Shown here piece after piece: positions 1 to 10,185 of a stretch of 64,000 bases of DNA. The stretch's first letter is position 1, and each line of letters opens with the position of its first letter. The translations under genes were made by a program, and so were the position numbers. Origin of the DNA: Heterobilharzia americana (Eukaryota > Platyhelminthes > Trematoda > Strigeidida > Schistosomatidae); NCBI GenBank assembly GCA_944470555.2, contig OX104132.1, positions 14,083,755 through 14,147,754 of the forward strand, in the 5' to 3' direction. The notes below the pieces were generated by a model. The model was given only the letters and a program-made list of their open reading frames with translations, had not been told where the DNA came from and did not search any database.

Positions 1-2169
1 CAGAAACCCATATACCAATGGTGGCTGATCAATTTTGTTCAATCATTGACGGGGACTGACAAGCTGTAGCATCGAGGTTGGTGACTTTTGATGTTTTACT
101 GAATCAGAGTCTACCAACTTGGTGATAAGTCTACTTCTTACTTTCGGTTTGATGAATTCGATATTGTTGAAAAATGTATGGCTTCTGGAGTCAATCTTTC
201 TCGATGTGAATAAATACCTTTTTCTAGTGTACGTCAAAGTCAATATTGTATCCACGCACTGATTTTGTCGATCGTTTTTCGAAACTTTTCAGTTCCACTT
301 CATTTGCATCATTACTTCTGTTTATCCACTCTAATTTTCAGCTGTTTACAGCTTCCAAAGAAATTAAAGGTTTGAAATAGACTCTAATACTATGCATGAC
401 AAACATTCTGATCTACCTGTACTGTATGGAACTGTCACTGTTGATATTAGTTGTTTTACTTTCTTACTTTTCGTCATTTTTATTGAAAATGTTATTTAGA
501 AAAGGCTTCAGTGAGTCATTCTTTATTAAGATTTTCTTTACTTCTTATTCGTTACAATTGTGGTGTATGGTTTCCTACTTAATTCAATTATAAGTAGTGT
601 AAAAACGTTTACGAAATTCCTAAGGTGATGTGAATAGTCTATTTCAATCATTTAATGTCTTTTGATCGCTAAATATTTTTGGATAAAAGCGTTTATTGTT
701 TTACGACAATTTATTGTTTAAGAACGTAGAAGAATGAGAATTACATCACCATACCGTAATTTTAGTAACTCATATATTTCAGTTTACAGTTTCAAATGGT
801 TTTGTTTATATGAGTCGTAGCAGTCTGAATGATTCTTTGACAAGCAAACGCGAAATGAATTCCTCTTAATAATTTTTAAAGCATAAACGGAAATGCTGTG
901 AACAAAATTTATCATAGTTTGCACAATAGGTTTTATCAGTCAACATTTTAGAATGTGAAATCTGATTAGCGTGATCATTCGGATAGGAAGGCGGCAATAG
1001 TAAATTCGAAAACAATAAAATCCGTGGCTAGGTTGATAACTTTGTGCCATTACCTCAGTATGCAAATTAAGTCGCATACTAAACAAGACTGTATAGCAGA
1101 CTAGGTCAAATAAATTCCATCGGCACTCAGGATTAAACAGCGTGTTACTTCTTTCCGAGCAATGTATCTAATCCAGTCCTGAAGAATTTTGTTTTTCAGC
1201 TTGAACGGCTGGCGATAACGTCTATCTGCACTACTGAGTGATAAATACTTGTGGTAGTATCATCCCCCTCAAGATTGTAAATACGCTTTAATAAATAATG
1301 GTAATGACCATCTAGCCTGGATCAAACAGAACTTCTCAAAAGCCACCTTCGACAACCAGATATTAAAGAGCCACAGTAAGTCTCATAACTTGGTGACCAC
1401 ACTGTAAAGCTTATCAACTGGATTAAAGGATATTAGCTGCATGCCGCTGGCCAACCAGTCTGAAATAGATCATTTTTTTCACTTCTTAACTTGGAACATC
1501 GATAACGATGCACTAGTTAGTGCTTTATCATTAAGTTATACCCTTTGTTAGTATTCCTGCTTAGATGCTGGAAATGTGTTAGTAACTAAATAGTATATTC
1601 GCTATATATGGACGAATAATATATATATATATATAATGTTAGGTGATTTATATATATATATATGCCTAGCTAGGTTTGGGAAACTGTTGATGGACAAGAA
1701 GTTCTCCCAAATAGTTTCGACCGCATTTTTATTTGTTACTCACTCATAAGGACAAAAGCGTGCAGTATAGTGGAAGAATGCTTCTTACAAAGGAAGTAGA
1801 TGACATGACTCACTGACATAGTTGACAACTTTTGTTTACCTAAAGTGACAAGTTCTACGCCAAACTAGCTTTTTTAGAAGTTTAAGCTCCTTTTTGAGTT
1901 CAAAAACATTTGTTGTCACATTTAACCTTCCTTGGTGAACTGAACTCTGAAATCAAGTTCAATGTATTCTTATTTTCTCTCTATTGACTTTCATCATGGT
2001 TTGGCACTTGATTTAGCCTTTCTACTTGACCCCTTTTCATATTTTCACTCCTTATGTCTTCATAAAATTTCATATAAATGCTAATGATAAATACGTATGT
2101 GATGAGACAGTTCGAAATATTCAAAACTGGATGGATTGGGGGTAGGTTACACGGTATATGTATACTACT
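1..2169. other. No gene recognised (left end)
   Basis: AT-rich sequence without a convincing exon or transposon domain. The short open frames here (43-255 minus, 396-593 plus) have no recognisable motif, and the second is just a hydrophobic, T-rich translation. A TA microsatellite lies at 1,618-1,663. Confidence 0.5.
1618..1663. repeat. TA dinucleotide microsatellite, two runs
   Basis: Two runs of alternating T and A are separated by about 16 bases of unique sequence. This is low-complexity sequence and no function is inferred. Confidence 0.9.
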
Positions 2170-3552
2170 ATAATTATTATTTGTCCTTTATGTTCCTAGT
2201 GGAACATAGGGCTTCAGTAGCACGCCTCCATCGTACTCTTTTCTCTGCAGTCTTTCTAACCTGGCTCCACGACTGCCCACAAGCTTTGATTTCCTCCTCG
2301 CACGATCTCCTCCATGTCACCCTCGGACGCCCAACTCATCGTTTCCCCTTTGGGTTCCACTCGGGGGCTGATGCGTGATGTCCCCAATCGGCCTCAGTGT
2401 ATGCCCAATCCAATCCATCTCCACTTTCCTCTGCATATTTGTTGGATGATAGCTTCTTAGTTGATTTGTTGACAGCCAGCCAGAGTTCCTCGTTGCTTAT
2501 TCTTATTATTGTGGCCATCTGATCTTCAGTATCGAGTGAACGTAGGCAGCAGCTATCGTTGTATGTCTCCAGTTTGTTGGAAATGCTTTTCGTGACGCGC
2601 CAAGTCTCTCAACCATAACATAGAAGCACTGACTTGACTGAATTAGTGTTGAAAATCCGGATGTTGTTCTTTGTGCTGAGTGCAGTGCAGTAGATGTCCA
2701 CAGTGATTATTTCAGATTGATGAAAGAATCTTGCTTTTCCGTTTCTGGCTTTGACATCCTCATCTGTGCTGCCTGTAGTTGAAACGATGCTGCCTGGGTA
2801 GGCTGGTAGGTGAAAGAGACAACTTTGTTTAGATTTCTCCCATTGATGGTGGTTGGTGCTTGTTGTTGGTTGGTTGGTTGGGTATCTTCATCACCGCAGT
2901 CTTCTCTACGTTCACGTGAAGAATGTCCGGTTTTCGCTGCCCTGCATGTTTTAACAACTTGTTAGTTTTCGCCTGTAGATCTTCGAGTTTGTGAGATATT
3001 AGACATAAATCATCATCGGTGGCGAGATCCAAACCTTCTTCTGGGGTGTTTTCATTGGTCTTCTCACTCCTTACAGTTTGTTGTATGATCCAGTCCAGTC
3101 CAGCAGACCACATTCAGGAAGGTGATCGGTGATAGTACACGACAACCTTGTCTTACTCCTGTCTTCACTTCAAAGGCATCACTGAGCTTTCCATTGTGAA
3201 TCACATTGCATGTAGCATCATATAGCTGTTGAATGAGGTTGATAAAAGTTTTTGGCACTCACTCCGTAGTGTTGAAGCAGCTGCCTTCCAAATTACTTCT
3301 CGGTCAACGCTGTTGAAGGCTTTTTCAAAGTCGATGAAGTTGAATTGGCCGTCATTCTATACTCTGTGTTATGATGATGCATAGCGTAGCGTCGAAATTT
3401 GATCTGCACATGATTTGTTCTTCCTGAAGTCAGCCAGCCTGTTCAGGTTGTAGTTCTGAATCCAGAGCACCCTTTAGTCTCTTCAGAATGATACGGCCTA
3501 ATATTTTGCTTGTGGTGGAGAGGAGCATGATTCCGTGCCAGTTCTTGCAAAG
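2170..3552 (-). mobile_element. RTE-clade non-LTR retrotransposon, 5'-truncated, decayed
   Basis: The minus strand carries the 3' half of the same RTE family as the full-length copy at 37,976-41,335. Readable pieces include the RT block around motif B (VKTGVRQGC followed by LSP, 3,064-3,258), the segment before it (FEKAFNSVDRE, near 3,300), a DDDLCLISHKL block corresponding to the FADD region (2,829-3,113), and the conserved post-RT segment towards 2,340-2,700. The element's 3' terminus, a GGAAC.CAAGG-type sequence followed by a TAA-rich tail, lies at the low-coordinate end near 2,172. The 5' part, including the endonuclease, is missing. Reading frames are broken by several frameshifts, so no active protein is expected. 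Confidence 0.85.
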
Positions 3553-3659
3553 ACTTATATATATAGGCAATAAAATATGTAGACAATAAAACAAGAAAGT
3601 GCTTGGAATTGCAGGAGTCTGCGCGATTAGAGTTGTTAAACCACTCAGAAGTAAACAGT

Positions 3660-3935
3660 TGTCAGCTTGAATCTGCCATGGTAAGAATTACGACGTCGTC
3701 TAATCATATTTAATCTTTCTTATTTGCTCTTCGCTCTTAATTATCACCTATCTTATGTTTTGTTTTCCTTCCCTGATTTGTTTCGCCTAATTAACCTTAT
3801 TCCTATTACCATTGTTATCATTATTAATCATCCCAATAGATACCTGGTTTTCTTATTATGTCTGCATAAGTACTATTAAGTATCTTGTTTTGAATGACAT
3901 GATCTACGCTCAGTCAATTCAGTTCTCACCCCTGT
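3660..3935. repeat. Unclassified interspersed repeat R1, copy 1
   Basis: This block is similar, in inverted orientation, to 25,375-25,640 and partly to 33,790-33,905. Shared landmarks are a GAATCTGCCATGG / CCATAGTAGATTC type segment and a stretch containing AACCTTATTCCTATTACC. No coding potential is visible. It may be the 3' untranslated part of a retroelement. Family not known to me. Confidence 0.55.
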
Positions 3936-4044
3936 TTCAATATTATTATTACCATTATCATTATTTTCCTACTTGAAAAGCACTGTCATCCAAACTTATA
4001 GATAATCATGTGACTTATTCCCAACCTATTCAACCAATTAATCA

Positions 4045-4850
4045 ATATCAGGCATTACTGCGTAACGGTCCGAGTTGCCACACCCATATCAGTACATCAA
4101 GTAAATAAGCAGTGAGGCTCAAGATTAAGATAAGAGAATGCAGTCGAAAGAAATATAGAGTACGAAAAGAGAGAAAGGAAGAATGAGAAACTGGTGAGAT
4201 TCGGTATAGCATCTTTAAGATGGGGATAATGTATGTATACATCTGCACCACTGACATCGGTTCTGAGCCATGTGATCACCTAGAGTCTCCAACCACTGGT
4301 TCCTCTTGTCCCGCGGACCCTAACCACCTAGCCTGCATCGTCCCATATGGCTGAAACCAACAGTCAGAGACTTCATACATTGGTGCCATGTTTTAGTCTG
4401 GCCACCTCGGGCCTTTTTCCAGCCTGGACCTACCTTGGCGAACATTGTGTGACGAGGCAATCAGTGACTGGGCATACGTAGTACGTGTCCCAACTATCTC
4501 AATCGATGAAGGTTTATAACCTTGTCTACTGATTTACCTCTTCTCCCTAAAACTTTACCCCTAACTTCTGCATTACTCACATGGTGATACCACGGAATAC
4601 GTTTTATACTATGAAGGTGATGGTGGTCAAACACTTGGAGCCTTCTTATATCTTCCACTTTCAATGTCCATGTTTCACAGCCATACAGTAGAACAACCCG
4701 GACTGGTGTGCAGTACACGCAACCCTTAATAGACAAACGGATATCACGTCGGCGCCATATGTGGCGTAAATTGACAAAAGCCAATCGAGCCTTTTGTATC
4801 CATGCAGAGATTACATCGGCAACTAACCCACCAACCCATTCCATTCAATT
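4045..4850 (-). mobile_element. SR2-like RTE non-LTR retrotransposon, 3' end
   Basis: The minus-strand frame 4,494-4,844 encodes the segment downstream of reverse transcriptase that is common in schistosome RTE (SR2-like) elements: LAFVNLRHIWRRRDI, VLLYGCETW, then HHVSNAEVRGKVLG and GKSVDKVINLHRLR. The homologous frame continues in fragments through a 3' untranslated part down to about 4,045. The family differs from the 37,976-41,335 element, whose equivalent segment reads CETWRVTKG or similar. The endonuclease and RT are absent, so it is a dead 5'-truncated copy. Related fragments are at 28,650-28,990, 33,170-33,285 and 36,995-37,215. Confidence 0.8.
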
Positions 4851-4869
4851 TTGAACATCCATTTCTAGC

Positions 4870-4950
4870 AATTTATTAGAAATATATTTTTAACGAATGT
4901 TTACACATAACGAAGCTATTTAGTTCTGGTAATATTTCGATCAAAATTAC
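4870..4950 (-). repeat. Inverted partner of 6,535-6,615
   Basis: The reverse complement of this block matches 6,535-6,615 across about 44 bases centred on TTAAAAATATATTTCTAAT, with a weaker match beyond. A third, degenerate relative in the orientation of this copy is at 7,340-7,400. The three blocks bracket the nested PLEs, in the mixed orientation often reported for PLE terminal repeats. Confidence 0.6.
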
Positions 4951-5286
4951 TGTCTATGATCACACCAGTTGTTGGAATTATTTGTTCTCACAGGCAATGA
5001 CACAGTTCATATATATATAGTATTTGTATTCTCTGGGTTTGTCATTGTTTTTTTTCCAGTACTATGCTCCATATTGACAGTTGAGTCATCTTTGTTCCAT
5101 GTGTTTGGCGTGACATGTATGAACATGGATTTTCAGTCAATAATCTTTCTTTCCATTTGTTCACCTTGTTCAATATTGTCCTAATTAATATGATGTTTTT
5201 CATCCCATGCATGAGCGGCTATCAATGAACTTTTTTCTAAATTCCTATATTCTTGTGTCCCTGTTGACTGACCTTTGGTTAATCTA
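4870..5286 (-). mobile_element. Penelope-like element PLE-1, endonuclease C-terminal part and 3' flank
   Basis: The minus-strand frame at 5,181-5,290 ends in a segment typical of the C-terminal half of PLE GIY-YIG endonucleases: RLTKGQSTGTQEYRN, LEKSSLIAAHAWDEKHH. It compares directly with LEKLEKSSAIAVHA in the PLE at 49,146. The matching N-terminal half of the domain lies 1.15 kb away at 6,446-6,545 on the same strand. Below 5,181 is a non-coding 3' part (4,870-5,180) that is similar to 7,340-7,470. The gene is interrupted by the element at 5,287-6,445. Confidence 0.75.
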
Positions 5287-5512
5287 AACAGCGTAATGAG
5301 AAGACGAAGATTATCTGAAACACACATGGACTTGTCGAACTGTTTATGTGAAAATTTACGAAAAAGGTCAATGAAGTTAATAGGAAACATAGGAATAGGA
5401 AGGGATAGAAAAAAAAGGAAACCCTTATTCTTGGTATAAAAATTAAAATCAATACTACCAAGGTTGGTTCAACGTGAGTACAAATTGTTTTTGTATATCA
5501 AGTTGTTATTCA

Positions 5513-5688
5513 TCGTAGACTGACATCAGTTGGAGGAACGAAGGAAACCTGGGAGCACTGGACAGCTGTTTCGTCCTAGTATGGGACTCCTCAGCAGTGC
5601 GCACCCACGACCCCACACCAGCAGGGATCGAACCCGCGACCCTCAGGTTGCGCGACCAGCGCGTTACCATTGAGCCACTGGGTCAGAA
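5513..5688 (-). mobile_element. H2 hammerhead SINE-like unit, complete
   Basis: From its head at 5,688 the unit has a tRNA-like pol III A box (TGGCTCAATGG, about 5,662-5,677) and B box (GGTTCGATCC, about 5,624-5,634). A hammerhead ribozyme (5,555-5,600) and a tail ending near 5,513 follow. The head begins exactly where the PLE-2 endonuclease ORF ends: the TGA stop overlaps the GACCCAGTGG start of the unit. Other copies are at 11,050, 24,091, 36,745, 55,083, 56,860 and 62,146. Confidence 0.8.
5555..5600 (-). ncRNA. Hammerhead ribozyme, H2 family, intact core
   Basis: On the minus strand the catalytic box CTGAGGA (5,594-5,588) is followed by a four-pair stem II (GTCC / GGAC), GAAAC (5,572-5,568), a short self-complementary stem III (ACAGCTGT) and the GTC cleavage triplet (5,563-5,561). 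Stem I is six perfect pairs (GCACTG with CAGTGC). All invariant core positions are present, so self-cleavage between 5,561 and 5,560 is predicted. The tiny stem III resembles the minimal stem III known from schistosome Sm-alpha ribozymes, but the rest of the sequence is different. Confidence 0.85.
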
Positions 5689-6132
5689 TCCAATGCTCCT
5701 TTTGTATACATAAAGGGGGTTTGAATTCACGGTGGCAAGAGTTTCAATAAATTTAAGCACTCGGCTGTGACCACTTTTATGTAGTACTTTAAAGGCTATT
5801 TTCATGTCTATCCTATGGTTAGTTTCTAGTATATGTTTCGCGATAGACGAAGATGGATGTTTGTCACCTGCACTTATCGGATCTGTTGAGGTTATTTGTT
5901 TTTGTAGCCACTTAGGTACATGTCCAACCTTCCTTAACTGCATATCATGATTACTCCACCCTATATATGCGTGTCCACACATACATGTAAATTGATAAAC
6001 ACAGTGGGATGTGATGTAGTCGTTTATATGTTGTTTCGGTTTGTGCTGTAACATGGACTTGGTCTTCTCTACAGTGATGACCATAGCTGCATAATACCTT
6101 TTACAGATGGCCGATCTAAGTCTTTTCCTCAC
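5683..6132 (-). CDS. GIY-YIG endonuclease region of PLE-2 (fragment)
   Basis: This 149-residue open frame corresponds to the C-terminal endonuclease region of a Penelope-like retroelement. In a complete element the domain nicks target DNA so that the upstream reverse transcriptase can prime there. Visible are CVYQFTCMCGHAYIG (residues about 44-58, the GIY and YIG motifs with a Cys-x-Cys pair), HVPKWLQKQ (71-79), and HPSSSIAKHILET (92-104). The usual arginine after YIG is tryptophan here, and the acidic residue expected in the R..EH block is missing, so activity is doubtful. Upstream sequence to 6,430 carries linker remnants in other frames, showing frameshifts. The stop codon is shared with the start of the H2 unit. 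Confidence 0.75.
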   Translation of the reverse strand: MRKRLRSAICKRYYAAMVITVEKTKSMLQHKPKQHINDYITSHCVYQFTCMCGHAYIGWSNHDMQLRKVGHVPKWLQKQITSTDPISAGDKHPSSSIAKHILETNHRIDMKIAFKVLHKSGHSRVLKFIETLATVNSNPLYVYKRSIGF

Positions 6133-6445
6133 AACAAAGCTATATGAACCACCTCTAAATGGTAACTAGATGTGGACATTTTTCGTAGCAACGGAAAACT
6201 ATGTACTTTTCATTGGTACATAACTTTTGCACCGATCGATAAATCTCAACGGGTATCCATTCTGTTTCAGAGTTGTCGTCAGTAAGTTGGTTTCTTCCTC
6301 CCTGGTGTCATCGGTGCAGATACGGTTTATCCTGTTGAATCAGGATCTGACTAAACCACGTTTATATTGGACTGGACAATAGCTATGGAAATTGATTCGT
6401 CTTCTCATTACGTTGTTTAAATTTATCAAAGGGACCAGTTGCTTT

Positions 6446-6545
6446 AAACTTTAGTTAATCGTCTATGTTCATTCAGTCTGGTTTTCAGTGCTCTCGATGT
6501 TTGACCTACATAGTTAACTGGGCAATCGATATTGTAATTTTGCTC
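6446..6545 (-). mobile_element. PLE-1 endonuclease, N-terminal part
   Basis: The minus strand reads CPVNYVGQTSRALKTRLNEH followed by RRLTK. This is the YIG motif and the conserved arginine-glutamate helix of a GIY-YIG domain. It is interrupted immediately after RLTK, and the continuation (RLTKGQSTG) resumes at about 5,286. Together with 5,181-5,286 it forms the split endonuclease of PLE-1. The segment belongs to a different PLE lineage from the PLE-2 endonuclease (Cys-x-Cys type). Confidence 0.75.
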
Positions 6546-6615
6546 AAAATAATACTATAAATAACATCATTGTGTGTAAATATTCATTAAAAATATATTT
6601 CTAATAGATTGATTC
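6535..6615 (+). repeat. Inverted partner of 4,870-4,950
   Basis: Contains TTCATTAAAAATATATTTCT and flanking bases that pair with 4,870-4,950 in reverse complement. See that entry for context. Confidence 0.55.
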
Positions 6616-7339
6616 TCTTCGCAATGCACAAATTTATCATGGATATAATCCATTTCTACTCTTTGCATTTATCATTTGACCTGTAAAATTGTTCATTTCT
6701 ATGTTGTAACACCTAAATCGATGTCTTAGTCTATGTTATGTGTGTATATTCTTTTGTGTTGTTTAATGGTGTATATAATCAAATATGTAGAGTATTCAGC
6801 TGACGAGTACTAATGAAATTTATGAATTCATGAAATCCTGCTTTTTTTCACATTCTTTGCTTGTTTTAAACTTGTATCGGGGAACAAATGTTTTTAAGTT
6901 TCAAACATATTGCTGAAATGCATGATATCTTTTAGTCAAATCAATGACATCTTCTTATTGTTTTGTCAAACTTTTAAATAAATAGATCTTTGAAGCAATC
7001 TATCCTTTATTCTTGTTAGCATAAGATTAAGAAATAGCATTTTTGGATATGATTCCACTTATAATATGAAGTTGATGAATGTGTACAGTATCGTTTGAAA
7101 ATTTGAATTTCCTTGATATATGATGATGAGCATTCAATTTGTAGAGATGGTGTTTACAGAATTCATCGAAAACTTTAGTAATATAAAAGTAGAAGCCAAA
7201 TTGTATGGTAAAAAGTAAATTTTCTATCCACATTTTTTTCTTACTGCTTAACAACATAAAAAAAATCTTCAATAAAAGTAGCTCCTTTTTTTGTTTTTGA
7301 GCAAACTTCCACTTTAGAAACTAATACAATGTTCAGCTT

Positions 7340-7660
7340 TTATTTTGGTGATATTTCGAGCAAATTAACTGTTCATGATCATATCTGTAGTTAGAATTAT
7401 CAACGCATTCAGTTGTTGGTTCGTTTGTTTATCCAACACTATGTTCCATGTGTTTGATGAGTGGATTGCGTCATCTTTATTATACGCTCAGACTGAAAGA
7501 TAAAATAGATCAAAGCTTGGGAAAGGGCAGTAAGATTGCACTATACTAGGGGATGATAGCAGGGGGTAAATAAAGTTCGAATGTGAGTATAGCAGTTGTG
7601 TGAAAGGAGTGACAAAAATAAAACAAAAAAAGGAGAGAAAAACATTTTAGAAATCTATAG
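7340..7660 (-). repeat. PLE-1-type 3' non-coding repeat
   Basis: The minus strand matches the 3' flank of PLE-1 (4,925-5,120): a CAAACACATGGAACA block, a GATCATGAACAGTTAATTT block and a CGAAATATCACC block occur in the same order. Further upstream (7,470-7,660) it resembles 34,555-34,835 in an AATCTATAGGTTAGGTCA-like stretch. No coding remnant is seen. It is probably a separate 3'-end fragment of the same PLE family. Confidence 0.5.
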
Positions 7661-8915
7661 GTTAGGTCATTCATTTGGTCTTCCTTTTCACACTATTACT
7701 ATATTGACATTTAAGCTTTATTTATTGCATGTGTTGGTTATGATATTCAGTGATTAATCATTCTTTGCATCTGTTCAAATTCTACTTCAGTACATCCAGG
7801 TGATCCCGTTCAACAACACTTGCCCGTGTCAAGCGTAGCTTGCCATAGACGAACTCTTTTCCAGGTGTTTTAACCCTTGGGCTTTAACAGACTGACTAAT
7901 CTGACCTTTAGTAATCTCTAAGTTTAAACCGGATGCCTAACAGGCAGGGCAGTCAATGCATAAAATCTTATATACATTTTACGTTGTTCTTGCCTCATTT
8001 AGCAATTGGTTACCTGAGCTGGTTCAAAAATTACTGAAGTTAGCGATGAAGATATTCTATTCAACTTTAATGTTGATAACTTGAACACAAAGATCCTGAT
8101 AAAAATGGCTATGGATGAGCTTAAAGCAGGATTAGACAACGGTGACAGCCTAGAAGATCCAACACAGTTGACTGTAAAAGACAAACTAAAAGGAGTAAGG
8201 CAGTAGATAACAGTTTCTTTCTTCTTTGAGATCCTCATTTGGACACTAACCACCTACATAAGAAACTGAACCAAGCAAGTACTATCAAATATAATGTCCA
8301 AGAAGCATAGAAAACTGGTTGTTTCGAAACCAGATGCTAAATGTTTGTTTAAAACTTTGTCTAATATCCTTTTGGTTCACATTGGCCATTGACATGCTAC
8401 TTAGATGAATGTACCGTCTATACCTGTGTTCAATGTCACATTTATAAATCCATACAAAACATATGAGCAGATTTAATTTCAATCACACCTACTTAACTAC
8501 TGAAGTCATGGATGAGTAATATGGATCGATGAAAGTTGAAGCGATTGAAGCAATGTATAGAAAAGGTCAACAATTTCAGATTTTTTATGCTCATTTATGC
8601 GTCTTTATTTCTAGAAAGAATGAAGAATAATTCATTGTTTTAGAAAAGTATAAAAAGCAAATCAGTACACAAGATCAGTCGATCGTTTGTTTGGTAAAAG
8701 GCACTTTTACTCTTCCTCTTCCTCCTCCTGCTACTCTACTCTATAAAAAGGCAAAGAGTAATTAACAAATAGGAAGGCATTCACCTACTTGTTATATATA
8801 ACCTCAGTTATATACAAATTTGTAATTTTTGCTTGCTAATAAATATTTATGTACAGTTTCATGTTTTTGTGTTTGCATGTCTGAGTGAGACGGAGTACTT
8901 TATAAATCTGTGTGT
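7661..8915. other. No gene recognised; 3' flank of the coiled-coil gene
   Basis: AT-rich sequence. The part just below 8,916 is downstream of the terminal exon on the minus strand and should hold its 3' untranslated region. A TATAAA variant lies about 15 bases past the stop, but I see no clean AATAAA. A minus-strand frame at 8,285-8,482 contains IYKCDIEHRY, faintly like a PLE endonuclease, but this is not strong enough to call. Confidence 0.4.
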
Positions 8916-9551
8916 TTATTTTTGTCTTTTTTTGCGGTATAAATCCGCAATAGGCTTGGTAGCAGCTCGAGCTGCGCGCTGGGACATATTCTTCTGTGTT
9001 AAGTTTTGTGCTACTGTTGTTGCTGAGTTAGGTACCTGGCTAAATAGTTGTGGTTCTTGCCCAAAGTGTTGCTGTAGCGATCGCGTTTGTTGTGTCAGAG
9101 GTACTTGTACAAATTCAGATGTTGGTAATTGTCCTGCATTTGAATTGTTTATTTGTGTTTGTGATGCAGATAACGGGAAATCTAAGGCGGTTAGTAATTG
9201 TGGTTCATAAGATCGTTCAACTGTAGAATATCCAGTATTATAACGATTCATTCGCTGAGTAGATCTGGGATTTGAAGTACGTTTTAATAAATCCAAATCA
9301 CTTCTAGATAATAGATAGGGAGCAACATTCAGTAGATTTTCGAGTAAATACATTGAGTATGTATACCATCGACGTTCACCATCACTTTCAAAATATGGTT
9401 CATTGTATGGTGTTTTACGTATAAACTCTTCACAGTTTTCAACAAAACTACGCACTAAACTTGAAGCATATAACTTCCATGTCGTTCTCTCTTCATGTAA
9501 ATTATTCAATGTAGCGACTATTTCAGCTGGCATTTCATTATCATCACCATT
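8916..9551 (-). CDS. Terminal exon of an unrecognised gene
   Basis: The exon begins after a good acceptor (TTTCTTAACAG, ending at 9,552) and reads 211 codons in phase 0 to a TAA at 8,918-8,916. The first residues are NGDDNEMPAEIV. A mostly helical part follows (residues about 7-90, including SFVENCEEFIRKTPYNEPYF and WYTYSMYLLENLLNVAP). A glutamine/asparagine-rich, probably disordered stretch (about 100-185) leads to a basic tail ending in YRKKRQK. Sequence composition and length are unlike the surrounding repeats, and the frame is intact, so it is very likely real coding sequence. The other two intact minus-strand exons (18,240-18,860 and 21,363-21,539) are also phase 0 and may belong to the same gene. 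I do not recognise the protein family. Confidence 0.75.
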   Translation of the reverse strand, partial: NGDDNEMPAEIVATLNNLHEERTTWKLYASSLVRSFVENCEEFIRKTPYNEPYFESDGERRWYTYSMYLLENLLNVAPYLLSRSDLDLLKRTSNPRSTQRMNRYNTGYSTVERSYEPQLLTALDFPLSASQTQINNSNAGQLPTSEFVQVPLTQQTRSLQQHFGQEPQLFSQVPNSATTVAQNLTQKNMSQRAARAATKPIADLYRKKRQK

Positions 9552-9692
9552 CTGTTAAGAAATAACCAATAAAATATCAGTATGAGTTAACGAGAATTAT
9601 ACTACACATGATTCCTATTTCCATCAATTACAAAACGTTTTAACCCTTATACACTAAATCATAATTTTAGGAGATGAAAATCTTTAGCAGCC

Positions 9693-9704
9693 TGGTTGAA
9701 CCTT
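9693..9704. repeat. Target-site duplication, left copy
   Basis: TGGTTGAACCTT is repeated exactly at 10,174-10,185 and flanks the truncated RTE insertion at 9,705-10,173. Confidence 0.85.
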
Positions 9705-10173
9705 ATTATTATTATTTTCCCCTTGGGTTCCTAATGGAACATAGGGCTTCAGTAGCACGCCTCCATCGCACTCTGTTCTCTGCAGTCTTTCTAACCTGGC
9801 TCCACGACAGCCCACAAGCTTTCATTTCCTTCTCGCACGATCTCCTCCATGTCACCCTCGGACGCCCAACTCATCGTTTCCCCTTTGGATTCCACGCGAG
9901 AGCCTGGTGCGTGATGTCACCAATCGACCTTCTCAGTGTATGTCCAATCCAATCGATCTCCACTTCCTTTTGCATTTTTGTTGGGTGATAAGTTGTTGGT
10001 TGATTCGTTGCCAGAGTTCGTTGTTACTTATTCTTTCTGATCTTCAGTATCGAGTGAACGTAGGCAGCAGCTATCGGTGTATGTCTGTAGTTTGTTGGAA
10101 ATGCTTTTCGTGACGCGCTAAGTTTTTGAACCATAGAGCAGCACTGGTTTGACATTGATGTTAAAAACCCGGA
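9705..10173 (-). mobile_element. RTE non-LTR retrotransposon, 3' end only, with TSD
   Basis: About 470 bp of the 3' terminus of the same RTE family as 37,976-41,335, inserted in minus orientation. The TAA-type tail (9,705-9,716 on the plus strand, TATT repeats) is at the low-coordinate end and 5' truncation is at the high end. Both ends are bounded by the identical 12-bp sequence TGGTTGAACCTT, so the insertion and its duplication are complete. Remaining coding sequence corresponds to the post-RT region. It lies inside the probable 9.55-18.24 kb intron. Confidence 0.9.
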
Positions 10174-10185
10174 TGGTTGAACCTT
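10174..10185. repeat. Target-site duplication, right copy
   Basis: TGGTTGAACCTT, identical to 9,693-9,704. The two copies define one retrotransposition event. Confidence 0.85.

Larger units (their letters stand above)
5287..6445 (-). mobile_element. Penelope-like element PLE-2 inserted in PLE-1
   Basis: This is a self-contained minus-strand insertion. It starts near 6,430 with a segment typical of the region between RT and endonuclease in PLEs (RICTDDTRE, NGYPLRFIDRCKSYVP, in broken frames), continues into the GIY-YIG ORF at 5,683-6,132, and is followed by a tRNA-like hammerhead unit (5,513-5,688). Its two ends carry inverted copies of a block containing CGTAATGAGAAGACGAA (5,290-5,315 and 6,392-6,421). 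It is flanked by near-identical direct repeats of GATTAAC(C/T)AAAG on the minus strand (near 5,275-5,286 and 6,446-6,458), which fit a target-site duplication. The disrupted host sequence is PLE-1. Confidence 0.7.

Noticed and set aside
4048..4279. Two overlapping minus-strand frames with hydrophobic ends
   Set aside because: They lie in the 3' untranslated part of the SR2-like element and show no domain.
8285..8482. Possible PLE endonuclease remnant (IYKCDIEHRYRRYIHLSS)
   Set aside because: Only a faint match to the YIG region and no supporting downstream blocks, unlike 34,027 and 54,590.
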